Source of the DNA: Paracoccaceae bacterium
Lineage (GTDB): Bacteria; Pseudomonadota; Alphaproteobacteria; Rhodobacterales; Rhodobacteraceae
Direction of reading: 5' to 3'
Assembly: GCA_030626365.1 (NCBI GenBank)
Contig: DAOUPC010000010.1
Location: 1 to 19,813, forward strand
Length of the DNA: 19,813 nt
Position 1 is the first letter of the stretch; every line of letters begins with the position of its first letter. The notes beneath the pieces are model-generated. The model was not told the origin of the DNA. It saw only the letters and a list, made by a program, of their open reading frames with translations, and made no database searches. This document shows, in pieces, positions 7,099-14,780 of this stretch. Position numbers and translations under genes: made by a program.

Positions 7099-7710
7099 AT
7101 GCCATCTGATCCACTGATTCTGGCGTTTGACACATCGGCCGCGTATTGCGCGGCCGCTTTGTTGTCGGGGGACAGAATTATCACATCCAAAGCCGAAGAT
7201 ATGACGCGGGGTCAGGCCGAACGGCTGATGCCCCTGCTTGAGGAAATGCTGGCCCATGCCGGGGTTGGCTGGCGCGACCTGACGGCCATTGGCGTCGGGG
7301 TCGGACCGGGAAACTTTACCGGTATCCGCATCGCCGTTTCCGCAGCGCGCGGGCTGGCCCTGGGCCTGGATGTGCCCGCCGTGGGGGTCAGCGGCTGCGA
7401 GGCGCGCGCCCATCTGGCCGCCCCGGATACCTGCCCGGCAATCCCGGCCCCGCGTGACATGGTGTACCTGTGCAACCCGACCGATCCGGCCTGCGTCCCG
7501 CAATTGCTGTCGGTGCCCGCGGCCACCGACAAGGCGCAACAGGATGGCAGGCACCTGCAATCCCAGGTCAGTCCACAGGCACTGGCCGAGGCAATCGCCC
7601 ACATCACCGCCAGACGCTGGCAGACCACCAACCACCCCCCTGCCCCGCTATACGTGCGCCCCGCCGATGCGGCACCGTCGCGGAATGCCCCGCCTGTGAT
7701 GCTCGATTGA
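7099..7710 (+). CDS. tsaB: tRNA threonylcarbamoyladenosine biosynthesis protein TsaB
   Basis: TsaB (YeaZ) is the non-catalytic partner of TsaD in making the t6A modification at position 37 of ANN-decoding tRNAs. The 203-residue sequence begins ILAFDTSAAYCAAALL, the ASKHA-fold phosphate-1 motif. It continues with the conserved GVGVGPGNFTGIRIAVSAARGLALGL, the most diagnostic stretch, and ends with the typical YVRPADAAPSRNAPP tail. The central domain (about 110-170) is shorter and more divergent, as is common in alphaproteobacteria. The ribosome-binding sequence is weak, in line with translation as the second gene after the Nfu gene. The stop TGA at 7708-7710 overlaps the proposed TTG start of rimI. 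Confidence 0.95.
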   Translation: MPSDPLILAFDTSAAYCAAALLSGDRIITSKAEDMTRGQAERLMPLLEEMLAHAGVGWRDLTAIGVGVGPGNFTGIRIAVSAARGLALGLDVPAVGVSGCEARAHLAAPDTCPAIPAPRDMVYLCNPTDPACVPQLLSVPAATDKAQQDGRHLQSQVSPQALAEAIAHITARRWQTTNHPPAPLYVRPADAAPSRNAPPVMLD

Positions 7711-8123
7711 TCACCCCCGCCGACATGGCCACAACCCACGCCGCCGCCTTTACCCGGTCCCGCCCGTGGGGCACCGGCGAATTTACCAGCCTGTTGCAAC
7801 ACCCGGCCTGTTTCGCCACCGGCGACGCGCGCTGCTTTGCCCTTGCGCGTGTCATCGCAGACGAGGCCGAACTGCTGACCATCGCCACGCACCCCGATTT
7901 CCGCCGCCAGGGTCTGGCCCGCCTCTGCATGACGACCTGGCAGGCCACGGCCCACCAACGCGGCGCAACCCGCGCCTTTCTTGAGGTGGGCGCCGACAAC
8001 CAAGGGGCCATCGCACTTTATCAGGCAGGCGGGTTCAAACCCTGCGGGCGGCGGAAAGGGTATTACCGGCATAACAAAGGGGCCCCCATCGATGCGCTGG
8101 TTATGGCCCGCGGCCTGCCCTGA
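7707..8123 (+). CDS. rimI: Ribosomal protein-alanine N-acetyltransferase-like GNAT protein
   Basis: A GNAT-fold acetyltransferase of the RimI type, about 138 residues, predicted to use acetyl-CoA to acetylate a protein N-terminus such as that of ribosomal protein S18. The acetyl-CoA loop is LLTIATHPDFRRQGLARLCM (Q/R-x-x-G-x-A form). The C-terminal FLEVGADNQGAIALYQAGGF followed by RKGYY is typical of RimI. No ATG sits at the expected domain start. TTG 7707, which overlaps the tsaB stop as TTGA and gives MITPADMATTHAAAF, is the best choice; ATG 7725 is the alternative. The tsaB-rimI arrangement is common and supports the name, although substrate choice in this family varies. Confidence 0.87.
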   Translation: MITPADMATTHAAAFTRSRPWGTGEFTSLLQHPACFATGDARCFALARVIADEAELLTIATHPDFRRQGLARLCMTTWQATAHQRGATRAFLEVGADNQGAIALYQAGGFKPCGRRKGYYRHNKGAPIDALVMARGLP

Positions 8124-8165
8124 CGGTATATGGACGACTTATTGGACCAACCGGTTAAAAAGCGG

Positions 8166-8218
8166 TTGACCCTTTGGTCTGGCTGCGGCCTAATTTAACA
8201 CGCCACAGCAGTTCTGCT
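8166..8218 (+). promoter_or_regulatory. Probable promoter and dyad of the BMP transporter operon
   Basis: TTGACC (8166-8171) can act as a -35. Candidate -10 elements overlap at CTAATT (8190-8195, 18-nt spacer) and TAATTT (8191-8196). This predicts an mRNA starting near 8203 with a leader of about 80 nt. Just downstream, AGCAG-TT-CTGCT (8207-8218) is a perfect 5-bp dyad. Upstream, TTGGACCAA (8142-8150) overlaps the palindrome AACCGGTT (8149-8156). These dyads are plausible operator sites; I recognise no known regulator and no purine riboswitch core. Confidence 0.4.
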
Positions 8219-8284
8219 CGCTAGACTGGGCCGACAGGGTAAAATCCTTAGGCCCCAAACATAAAACAAACCGGGAGTTACCAA

Positions 8285-9286
8285 ATGACGTTCATGAAAT
8301 CCCTTATGGGTGCCACCGCCGCCCTTGCCCTGATGGCAGGCGCATCGCTGGCCGACCCTGCGATCATCTTTGATCTGGGCGGCAAGTTCGACAAATCCTT
8401 TAACGAAGCCGCCTTTGCCGGTGCCACCCGCTGGGCCGAAGAAACCGGCGGCAGCTTTCACGAGATCGAGCTTCAGTCAGAAGCCCAGCGCGAACAGGCC
8501 CTGCGCCGCTTTGCCGAGGCCGGCGCAAACCCGATCATCACCACCGGTTTTGCCTTTGCCACACCAGTCGAGGCGATTGCCGGCGACTATCCTGACACCA
8601 ACTTTGTGAACATCGACGGCTGGCTGCCAGAAATTCCCGCCAACGTCCTGATGATCAGCTTTCAGGAACATCAGGGTTCCTATCTTGTTGGTATGCTGGC
8701 CGCGATGACATCCAAGACGGGAACCATCGGTTTCATCGGCGGCATGGACATTCCGCTGATCCGTCACTTTGGCTGTGGCTATGCGCAGGGCGCAAAGGCC
8801 GTGAACCCGGACATTAACATCGTGGCAAACATGACCGGCACCACCCCGTCGGCATGGAATGACCCGGTAAAAGGGTCGGAACTGACCAAGGCACAGATCA
8901 GCCAGGGGGCTGATGTGGTCTATGCGGCGGCCGGTGGCACAGGCGTTGGTGTTCTGCAAACAGCCGCCGACGAAAACATCTACTCGATCGGCGTGGACAG
9001 CAACCAGAACCACCTGCACCCGGGTTCGGTTCTGACATCCATGATGAAGCGCGTCGATGTCGCGGTTTATGAGGCCATGAAAGCCGGTGACAATGTTGGT
9101 GCCGGTTCAATGGTTCTGGGGCTTGCCGAAGAGGGTGTCGGTTATGCTGTGGATGAACATAACGAGGCACTGATCTCTGCCGATATGCGCGCCGCCGTCG
9201 AAGACGCACGCGCGAAAATCATCAGTGGTGACCTTGAAGTGGTAAGCTATTACGCGAACGACAGCTGCCCGGCCCTGAGCTTTTAA
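8285..9286 (+). CDS. BMP family ABC transporter substrate-binding protein
   Basis: A 333-residue periplasmic binding protein of the BMP/PnrA-like family, whose members bind nucleosides or related ligands. A Sec signal peptide occupies about residues 1-22 (FMKSLMGATAALALMAGASLA), with probable cleavage before DPAIIF. No lipobox cysteine is present, so the protein should be soluble in the periplasm. The mature start IIFDLGGKFDKSFNEAAFAG is the BMP hallmark. TTGFAFATPVEAIAGDYPD, FIGGMDIPLIRHFGCGYAQG and VVYAAAGGTGVGVLQTA follow in the expected order. GGGAG lies 9 nt before ATG 8285; a second ATG at 8294 is possible. It is the first gene of a four-gene importer operon, and the ATPase start is only 3 nt after its stop. 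Confidence 0.95.
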   Translation: MTFMKSLMGATAALALMAGASLADPAIIFDLGGKFDKSFNEAAFAGATRWAEETGGSFHEIELQSEAQREQALRRFAEAGANPIITTGFAFATPVEAIAGDYPDTNFVNIDGWLPEIPANVLMISFQEHQGSYLVGMLAAMTSKTGTIGFIGGMDIPLIRHFGCGYAQGAKAVNPDINIVANMTGTTPSAWNDPVKGSELTKAQISQGADVVYAAAGGTGVGVLQTAADENIYSIGVDSNQNHLHPGSVLTSMMKRVDVAVYEAMKAGDNVGAGSMVLGLAEEGVGYAVDEHNEALISADMRAAVEDARAKIISGDLEVVSYYANDSCPALSF

Positions 9287-9289
9287 GCC

Positions 9290-10852
9290 ATGCCATCGCA
9301 AAACAACACGGAGCAGCAGGCAACTGCTGCTCCGGCTATCGAGTTGCGCGGCATCTCCAAGGCCTTTGGGCCGGTGCAGGCCAACAAGGATATTTCCATC
9401 AGTGTCGCCCCCGGTACGATCCATGGGATCATCGGCGAAAACGGTGCGGGCAAATCCACACTGATGAGCATCCTCTACGGTTTTTACAAAGCCGACAAAG
9501 GCGAGATTTTCATAAACGGTGCCAAAACCGAAATTCCCGACAGCCAGGCGGCAATCGCCGCTGGCATCGGCATGGTGTTTCAGCATTTCAAACTGGTTGA
9601 AAACTTTACCGTTCTGGAAAACATCATTCTGGGGGCCGAACAGGGCGGGTTTCTGAAACCCTCTCTGGCCAAGGCCCGTACCCTGCTGGCCACGTTGGCC
9701 AAAGAATACGGGCTGGATGTGGACCCGGACGCGGTGATCGAAGATATCGGCGTCGGCATGCAACAGCGGGTCGAGATCCTAAAGGCGCTGTACCGCCAGG
9801 CCGACATCCTGATTCTGGACGAACCCACGGGCGTGCTGACCCCCGCCGAGGCGGATCAGTTGTTTCGCATCCTGAACCGCCTTCGTGAAGAAGGTAAAAC
9901 CATCATCCTGATAACGCATAAATTGCGCGAGATCATGGAAATCACCGACACGGTCAGCGTCATGCGACGTGGCGAAATGACCGCAACGGTCAAGACATCC
10001 CAAACCAGCCCGGCGCATCTGGCGGAACTGATGGTTGGCCGCAAGGTTCTGTTGCAGGTCGACAAAGTGGCAGCCAAACCGGGCAAGCCGATTTTGGAAA
10101 TCGAAAACCTGCACGTGGTCGATGAAAACGGTGTTGAGCGGGTCAAAGGCATTAACCTGACGGTTCGCGCCGGTGAAATCGTCGGCATTGCCGGGGTGGC
10201 CGGAAATGGCCAGTCCGAACTGCTTGAGGTACTGGGCGGTATGCGAACCGGGACCGGGACCGTTCGGCTGAACGGCGAACCCCTGGCCCTTAGCGGTCCG
10301 GGGTCGGACGGCCAGGCCCGGCGCGCGCAACATATTGCCCACGTCCCCGAGGACCGCCAGCGCGAAGGGCTGATCATGGACTTTCACGCCTGGGAAAATG
10401 TCGGCTTTGGCTATCATCGCGACCCGGCCTATCAGCGTGGCATATTGATGGATAACGCCGCCCTGCGCCACGACACCGACGCCAAGATCAAGAAATTCGA
10501 TGTCCGCCCCGCCGATGGATGGTTGACGGCCAAGAATTTCAGCGGCGGCAACCAGCAAAAGCTGGTCGTGGCCCGCGAAATGGAGCGCAACCCCGACCTT
10601 TTGCTGATCGGCCAGCCGACCCGCGGCGTGGATATTGGCGCGATCGAGTTCATCCACAATCAAATCGTCGCCCTGCGCGATCAGGGCAAGGCGGTCCTGT
10701 TGGTATCGGTCGAACTGGAAGAGATATTCGCCCTTTCAGACCGGATTGCGGTGATGTTCGACGGGCATATCATGGGCGAACGCCTGCCCGGTGAAACGGA
10801 TGAAAAAGAACTGGGCCTGCTGATGGCCGGTGTTTCAGAGGGGGGTGCCTGA
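9290..10852 (+). CDS. BMP-type ABC transporter ATP-binding protein, two fused NBDs
   Basis: A 520-residue protein with two ABC ATPase domains in tandem, the arrangement seen in RbsA and NupO. It powers the importer encoded around it at the inner membrane. NBD1 has Walker A GENGAGKST (about 49-57), Q-loop VFQHFKL, signature region IGVGMQQRVEI and Walker B ILILDEPTGVL. NBD2 has a degenerate Walker A (GVAGNGQSE), an intact signature (NFSGGNQQKL), and LLLIGQPTRGVDIGA in place of a Walker B with Asp-Glu. NBD2 is thus likely inactive in hydrolysis; this substitution is usual for this transporter subfamily. The start at 9290 is 3 nt after the binding-protein stop. Codons 7-15 also encode a strong RNA hairpin (9310-9333). 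Confidence 0.95.
   Translation: MPSQNNTEQQATAAPAIELRGISKAFGPVQANKDISISVAPGTIHGIIGENGAGKSTLMSILYGFYKADKGEIFINGAKTEIPDSQAAIAAGIGMVFQHFKLVENFTVLENIILGAEQGGFLKPSLAKARTLLATLAKEYGLDVDPDAVIEDIGVGMQQRVEILKALYRQADILILDEPTGVLTPAEADQLFRILNRLREEGKTIILITHKLREIMEITDTVSVMRRGEMTATVKTSQTSPAHLAELMVGRKVLLQVDKVAAKPGKPILEIENLHVVDENGVERVKGINLTVRAGEIVGIAGVAGNGQSELLEVLGGMRTGTGTVRLNGEPLALSGPGSDGQARRAQHIAHVPEDRQREGLIMDFHAWENVGFGYHRDPAYQRGILMDNAALRHDTDAKIKKFDVRPADGWLTAKNFSGGNQQKLVVAREMERNPDLLLIGQPTRGVDIGAIEFIHNQIVALRDQGKAVLLVSVELEEIFALSDRIAVMFDGHIMGERLPGETDEKELGLLMAGVSEGGA
9310..9333 (+). promoter_or_regulatory. Perfect 10-bp hairpin with GCAA tetraloop inside the ATPase 5' coding region
   Basis: GGAGCAGCAG (9310-9319) pairs perfectly with CTGCTGCTCC (9324-9333) across the loop GCAA, a GNRA tetraloop. 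It begins 20 nt after the ATPase start codon and 24 nt after the binding-protein stop. No T-run follows, so it is not an intrinsic terminator. In many ABC operons a stem-loop after the binding-protein gene protects the upstream mRNA from 3' exonucleases and so raises the binding protein over the membrane parts. That role is inferred by position here. Confidence 0.7.
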
Positions 10853-10853
10853 C

Positions 10854-11948
10854 ATGAACGTAATGCCGAAATGGGCTGACGTGGTCCTTATCCCGCTAAT
10901 CAGCCTTGTGCTGGCGGCGATCCTGTCGGCGCTGGTGATCCTTGCCATTGGCGAAGACCCGGTGGCGGCGGTCAAGCTGATGATCGACGGGGCGCTGGGG
11001 TCGTCCTATGGCTGGGGTTATACGCTGTATTACGCCACCAATTTCATGTTTACCGGGCTGGCGGTTTCAGTGGCGTTCCATGCCCGCATGTTCAACATCG
11101 GCGGCGAAGGCCAGGCGATGCTGGGCGGCTTGGGTGTGGCGATGGTCTGCGTCTATATCCCCTGGCCGCACTGGTCGCTGGCGCTGATATTCGCGACGCT
11201 TGGTGCCGCGCTGTTCGGGGCCGCCTGGGCGGCAATCCCCGCCTATTTGCAGGCCAGACGCGGCAGCCACATCGTGATTACCACGATCATGTTCAACTTT
11301 ATCGCCGCCGCCGTGCTGAACTATGTGCTGGTCAATGTGATGCGGCCCAAAGGGTCAATGGACCCGGCCACCGCGCGGTTCCCTGACGCCGTACACCTGC
11401 CTTCGCTGCATGATTTGCTGGGTCCCTTGGGTATTTCGTTTTCCAAGTCGGCACCGGCCAATATCAGCCTGCTGGTGGCCATCGGGGCCTGTGTTCTGAT
11501 CTGGGTGCTGATCTGGCGGACCAAGCTGGGGTTTGAAATCCGCGCCTATGGCCATTCCGAATCCGGGGCGCTTTATGCCGGGATTTCACCGTTCAAGATC
11601 ACCATGATTGCCATGCTTATTTCAGGCGGTCTGGCCGGGATGATGGCGATCAACAATGTGATGGGCGAAGCCGAAAGGCTGGTTCTGAACGCCACCGAAG
11701 GGGCCGGTTTCATCGGTATCGCCGTGGCGCTGATGGGGCGCAGTCACCCGTTCGGGGTATTTCTGGCGGCGATCCTGTTCGGGTTTCTTTATCAGGGCGG
11801 GGCCGAACTGGCGCTGTGGACCAAGATTCCGCGTGAATTGATCGTGGTCATTCAGGCGCTGGTAATCCTGTTCACCGGGGCGCTGGATAATATGGTGCGG
11901 ATGCCTGTGGAGCGGGTGTTCCTGGCCCTGCGCAAGGGGGACAACTGA
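10854..11948 (+). CDS. BMP-type ABC transporter permease, first subunit
   Basis: A 364-residue inner-membrane permease of the branched-chain/ribose permease superfamily, NupP/YufP-like. The diagnostic cytoplasmic segment HARMFNIGGEGQAMLGGLGV lies near residues 75-94, surrounded by roughly eight to ten hydrophobic helices. IVITTIMFNFIAAAVLNYVL and AGISPFKITMIAMLISGGLAGM are also typical. ATG 10854 was chosen because the strong site GAGGGGGG precedes it and it comes 1 nt after the ATPase stop; an upstream in-frame ATG at 10830 would lie inside the ATPase gene. Its own stop TGA overlaps the next start by one base, so the two permeases are likely translated in a coupled way and form a heterodimeric channel. 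Confidence 0.93.
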   Translation: MNVMPKWADVVLIPLISLVLAAILSALVILAIGEDPVAAVKLMIDGALGSSYGWGYTLYYATNFMFTGLAVSVAFHARMFNIGGEGQAMLGGLGVAMVCVYIPWPHWSLALIFATLGAALFGAAWAAIPAYLQARRGSHIVITTIMFNFIAAAVLNYVLVNVMRPKGSMDPATARFPDAVHLPSLHDLLGPLGISFSKSAPANISLLVAIGACVLIWVLIWRTKLGFEIRAYGHSESGALYAGISPFKITMIAMLISGGLAGMMAINNVMGEAERLVLNATEGAGFIGIAVALMGRSHPFGVFLAAILFGFLYQGGAELALWTKIPRELIVVIQALVILFTGALDNMVRMPVERVFLALRKGDN

Positions 11949-12913
11949 TGGATTTTCTGACCCTTATTCAGGTGCTGGACAGTTCTGTCCGGCTGGCCGT
12001 GCCCCTGTTGCTGGCGTGCCTTGCCGGGCTTTATTCCGAACGCGCCGGGATTTTCGACATCGGGCTGGAAGGCAAGATGCTGATGGCGGCGTTCTTTTCG
12101 GGTGCTGTCGCCTTTGCCACAGGATCGGCGTGGCTGGGCCTGCTGGCCGGTATCGCCGCATCCGTGATGCTTAGCGGGCTGCATGGGCTGGCCTCGATCA
12201 CCTTTCGCGGCAATCAGTTGATTTCAGGTGTTGCCATCAACTTTCTTGCTGCCGGAATGACCGTGCTGATCGCCCAAAGCTGGTTTCATCAGGGCGGGCG
12301 CACGCCGTCATTGGCCGGGGCCGCGCGGTTCAACCCGATCGAGTTTCCCTTTACCGAAACAATTGGCACCATTCCAATCCTTGGCCCGATCTATAGCGAA
12401 CTGCTTTCGGGGCACTCGATCCTTGTGTACCTTGCCTTTCTGGCGGTGCCGGCAACCTGGTGGATACTTTATCGCACCCGGTTCGGTCTGCGTCTGCGGG
12501 CAGTGGGTGAAAACCCGGCGGCGGTCGATACCGCCGGGGTGTCGGTTGTCAGGCTGCGATTTTCCGCCGTGATCATCTGCGGCATCCTGTGCGGAGTTGC
12601 CGGGGCTTACCTTGCCACCGCGTTGCAAGCCGGGTTCGTCAAAGACATGACCGCCGGGCGCGGGTTCATCGCCCTGGCGGCACTGATCTTTGCCAAGTGG
12701 CGCCCCTGGCAGGCCATGTGGGCCTGTCTGCTGTTCGGGTTTCTTCAGGCAATCGCCCTGCGCTATCAGAACATCAATATCGGCGATTTCACCATCCCCG
12801 TTCAGTTCATGGACGCCCTGCCCTACATCCTGACCGTGGTGATTCTTGCCGGATTTGTCGGCAAGGCGATTCCCCCGCGTGCAGGGGGCGAGCCCTACGT
12901 GAAAGAGCGGTAG
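11948..12913 (+). CDS. BMP-type ABC transporter permease, second subunit
   Basis: A 321-residue permease of the NupQ/YufQ-like type and partner of the preceding subunit. The family signature is SERAGIFDIGLEGKMLMAAF (about residues 30-49). GNQLISGVAINFLAAGMTVL and RTRFGLRLRAVGENPAAVDTAG follow, then AGAYLATALQAGFVKDMTAG and RGFIALAALIFAKWRPW near the C-terminus. The start ATG overlaps the previous TGA (TGATG), so no separate ribosome-binding site is needed. This is the last gene of the importer operon. A 7-bp hairpin (12918-12940) lies just after the stop. In related bacteria such importers sit beside purine-catabolism genes; none is in this window, so the exact substrate stays open. Confidence 0.94.
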   Translation: MDFLTLIQVLDSSVRLAVPLLLACLAGLYSERAGIFDIGLEGKMLMAAFFSGAVAFATGSAWLGLLAGIAASVMLSGLHGLASITFRGNQLISGVAINFLAAGMTVLIAQSWFHQGGRTPSLAGAARFNPIEFPFTETIGTIPILGPIYSELLSGHSILVYLAFLAVPATWWILYRTRFGLRLRAVGENPAAVDTAGVSVVRLRFSAVIICGILCGVAGAYLATALQAGFVKDMTAGRGFIALAALIFAKWRPWQAMWACLLFGFLQAIALRYQNINIGDFTIPVQFMDALPYILTVVILAGFVGKAIPPRAGGEPYVKER

Positions 12914-12917
12914 GATA

Positions 12918-12940
12918 CGCTTTGGTTCCTCAACAAAGCG
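12918..12940 (+). terminator. Hairpin after the transporter operon
   Basis: CGCTTTG (12918-12924) pairs perfectly with CAAAGCG (12934-12940) around a 9-nt loop, starting 5 nt after the permease stop codon. There is no T-run after it, so it may be a 3'-end stabiliser or a weak terminator. Confidence 0.3.
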
Positions 12941-12990
12941 GCTGAACGGCAAAACATTCGCCAATCCGCAACAAAATGGGACATAAGGGG

Positions 12991-13018
12991 GGGATTGGCC
13001 TGTTGCATGGTCAATCCC
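12991..13018 (+). promoter_or_regulatory. Leader hairpin upstream of the TSUP gene
   Basis: GGGATTG (12991-12997) pairs perfectly with CAATCCC (13012-13018), with a 14-nt loop. The loop contains an in-frame ATG at 13007 that could otherwise be mistaken for the start of the next gene. The structure lies about 20 nt before the preferred start at 13037, which fits a 5' untranslated leader. A regulatory role is possible but not shown. Confidence 0.3.
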
Positions 13019-13036
13019 GCCGGTCTAAAGAAACAT

Positions 13037-13957
13037 ATGCAGATTTACCTACCTATCGCCGAAATCTCAGTAAACGCCTTCCTTCTGTTGGGGCTTGGCG
13101 GCCTTGTCGGTATTCTGTCGGGCATGTTTGGTGTCGGCGGCGGGTTCCTGATGACGCCACTGCTGTTCTTTATCGGCATCCCCCCGGCCGTCGCCGTAGC
13201 GACCGAGGCCAACCAGATCGTCGCCTCGTCCTTCTCGGGGGTGCTTGCGCATTTCCGAAGGCAGACAGTCGATTTCAAGATGGGCGGTGTGTTGTTGATC
13301 GGCGGGTTGATCGGTGCCGGCCTTGGTATTTTGCTGTTCAACCACCTCAAAAGCCTTGGTCAGGTCGATCTGCTGGTCAAACTGTTCTATGTCGTATTTC
13401 TGGGCGTTGTCGGTGCATTGATGTTCGTCGAGAGCCTGAATGCCATCCGCAAGTCCCGCAAGGCGGGCGGCCCGGTGGCCAAACGGCGTCAGCGGACCTG
13501 GGTCCATTCACTGCCGTTCAAAATGCGGTTCCGCACCTCCGGGCTTTATATCTCGGTTATCCCGCCCATTATCGTTGGTATTCTGGTTGGCATCCTGGCG
13601 GCAATCATGGGCGTGGGCGGTGGGTTCATCATGGTGCCGGCGATGATCTACATCCTTGGCATGCCGACCAAGGTGGTTGTCGGGACATCCCTGTTCCAGA
13701 TCATCTTTGTGACCGCATTCACCACCATGCTGCACGCCACCACCAACTTTACCGTCGACATTGTTCTGGCGGTCCTGCTGCTGGTCGGTGGGGTCATTGG
13801 CGCGCAGATCGGCACCAAGATCGGCCTCAAGATGAAGGCCGAACAATTGCGCATCCTGCTGGCCCTGATGGTTCTGATTGTCTGTGGCAAGCTGGCCTCC
13901 GATCTGCTGTTGCAACCAAGCGAGTTGTTCACGCTCGGCGCGCCGGGGGGGCACTGA
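13037..13957 (+). CDS. TSUP family (TauE/SafE-like) membrane permease
   Basis: A 306-residue integral membrane protein of the TSUP/DUF81 family, whose members export sulfite, sulfoacetate or other sulfur and organic anions. Two homologous halves each carry the family motif: GMFGVGGGFLMTPLLFFIG in the first and AIMGVGGGFIMVPAMIYILG in the second. About eight hydrophobic helices are visible. A basic central loop (RKSRKAGGPVAKRRQRTW) should be cytoplasmic. ATG 13037 (MQIYLPIAEISVNAF) is preferred because the conserved first helix starts there; TTG 12995 and ATG 13007 are in-frame alternatives with a purine-rich stretch upstream. The stop abuts the start of the next gene with no gap, indicating a joint function with the TIGR02186 protein. 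Confidence 0.9.
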   Translation: MQIYLPIAEISVNAFLLLGLGGLVGILSGMFGVGGGFLMTPLLFFIGIPPAVAVATEANQIVASSFSGVLAHFRRQTVDFKMGGVLLIGGLIGAGLGILLFNHLKSLGQVDLLVKLFYVVFLGVVGALMFVESLNAIRKSRKAGGPVAKRRQRTWVHSLPFKMRFRTSGLYISVIPPIIVGILVGILAAIMGVGGGFIMVPAMIYILGMPTKVVVGTSLFQIIFVTAFTTMLHATTNFTVDIVLAVLLLVGGVIGAQIGTKIGLKMKAEQLRILLALMVLIVCGKLASDLLLQPSELFTLGAPGGH

Positions 13958-14725
13958 ATGTTACGCCTTCTTTTTGTTACCCTGTTGCTGGCCTTGCCGA
14001 CAATCACACCGGCCAGTGAAGAAGTGGTTCTGGGCATGTCCAAGGACAAGGTCGCCATCACCACAAGTTTTAACGGGTCCGAAATCCTGATATTCGGGGC
14101 TGTCAAACGCGAGACCCCCATCCCCGACACGCAATTGCATGTGGTAATCACCGTGGCCGGGCCGTCGAACCCTATCGTGGTGCGAAAAAAGGACAAATGG
14201 CTGGGGCTGATCTGGGTAAACCGGTCATCACTCGAGGTTGATGAGGCCCCCAGCTTTTATGCCGTCGCAACCACGGGGCCAATGCGCGACGTGCTGAGCG
14301 AACCCGAGGATCTGCGCAACAGGATTACCATACACAACGCCATTCGCTCTGTTGGCGCACCTTCTGACATCACGGACAGCGAAAGCTTTACGGCGGCGGT
14401 GATCCGCATACGTCAAAAGGCCGGGCTGTATCAGCTTCTGGAAGGTCAGGTGGCACTGGACCAGCAAACCCTGTTCCGGACATCCATCAAGATGCCCTCT
14501 GACCTGACCGAAGGGGACTATACCGCGCGTATTTTCCTGACCCGTGGCGGCGAAATCATTTCCCGCTACGAAACTTCGATTGATGTGCGCAAGGTCGGAT
14601 TAGAGCGTTGGTTGTTCACCCTGTCGCGCGAAAACCCGGCGCTTTACGGGCTGATGTCCCTGGCCATCGCCATTGCGGCGGGTTGGGGTGCCTCTGCTGC
14701 CTTCCAGATGGCCCGCAGAGGCTAG
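13958..14725 (+). CDS. TIGR02186 family membrane-anchored protein
   Basis: A 255-residue protein that I recognise as TIGR02186, an alphaproteobacterial family of unknown function often found after a TSUP permease gene. An N-terminal signal sequence (MLRLLFVTLLLALPTITPAS) is followed by a periplasmic domain of about 200 residues that reads like beta-sandwich sequence (EEVVLGMSKDKVAITTSF, EILIFGAVKRE, LHVVITVAGP). A single C-terminal membrane helix (ALYGLMSLAIAIAAGWGASA) and a short basic tail close the protein. It is therefore probably anchored at the periplasmic face beside the permease. ATG 13958 follows the permease TGA directly. The stop codon overlaps the first bases of a dispersed repeat. 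Its biochemical role is unknown; assistance to the permease is inference. Confidence 0.9.
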   Translation: MLRLLFVTLLLALPTITPASEEVVLGMSKDKVAITTSFNGSEILIFGAVKRETPIPDTQLHVVITVAGPSNPIVVRKKDKWLGLIWVNRSSLEVDEAPSFYAVATTGPMRDVLSEPEDLRNRITIHNAIRSVGAPSDITDSESFTAAVIRIRQKAGLYQLLEGQVALDQQTLFRTSIKMPSDLTEGDYTARIFLTRGGEIISRYETSIDVRKVGLERWLFTLSRENPALYGLMSLAIAIAAGWGASAAFQMARRG

Positions 14726-14754
14726 GGTCAGGACCCATTAACCCTGCGCCAGTG
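14721..14754 (+). repeat. Intergenic palindromic repeat, copy 1
   Basis: A 34-bp element overlaps the stop codon of the TIGR02186 gene. Its core AGGGTCAGGACCCA contains the dyad GGGTC-AG-GACCC. It matches the reverse complement of 17972-18005 at 30 of 34 positions, and the first 21 are identical. The two copies face each other and bracket the luxI-helicase-SDR block. A third copy of the 14-bp core is at 18852-18865. Confidence 0.8.
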
Positions 14755-14780
14755 CTACAGGACCAACCGGCGAAAAGGGC

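Noticed and set aside
6484..7635. A long minus-strand open frame of 383 codons opposite the Nfu and tsaB genes
   Set aside because: Its translation has no recognisable domain and is rich in Gly, His, Arg and Gln, as expected for the complement of GC-rich coding sequence. The plus-strand genes are clear.
8124..8284. A purine riboswitch ahead of the BMP transporter operon
   Set aside because: I could not find the three-way-junction core or its conserved loops; only small dyads and a likely promoter are present.
9779..10663. A minus-strand open frame of 294 codons opposite the ABC ATPase gene
   Set aside because: It mirrors the ATPase codons, shows no motif and has no ribosome-binding site; it is a shadow of the real gene.
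12976..14019. A 347-codon plus-strand frame overlapping the TSUP permease gene
   Set aside because: The product is Arg, Pro and His rich with no membrane segments, while the other frame gives a textbook TSUP permease.
14760..14770. GGACCAACCGG shared with the spacer before the BMP operon (8144-8154)
   Set aside because: An 11-base match between two places is expected many times by chance in about 20 kb on both strands.
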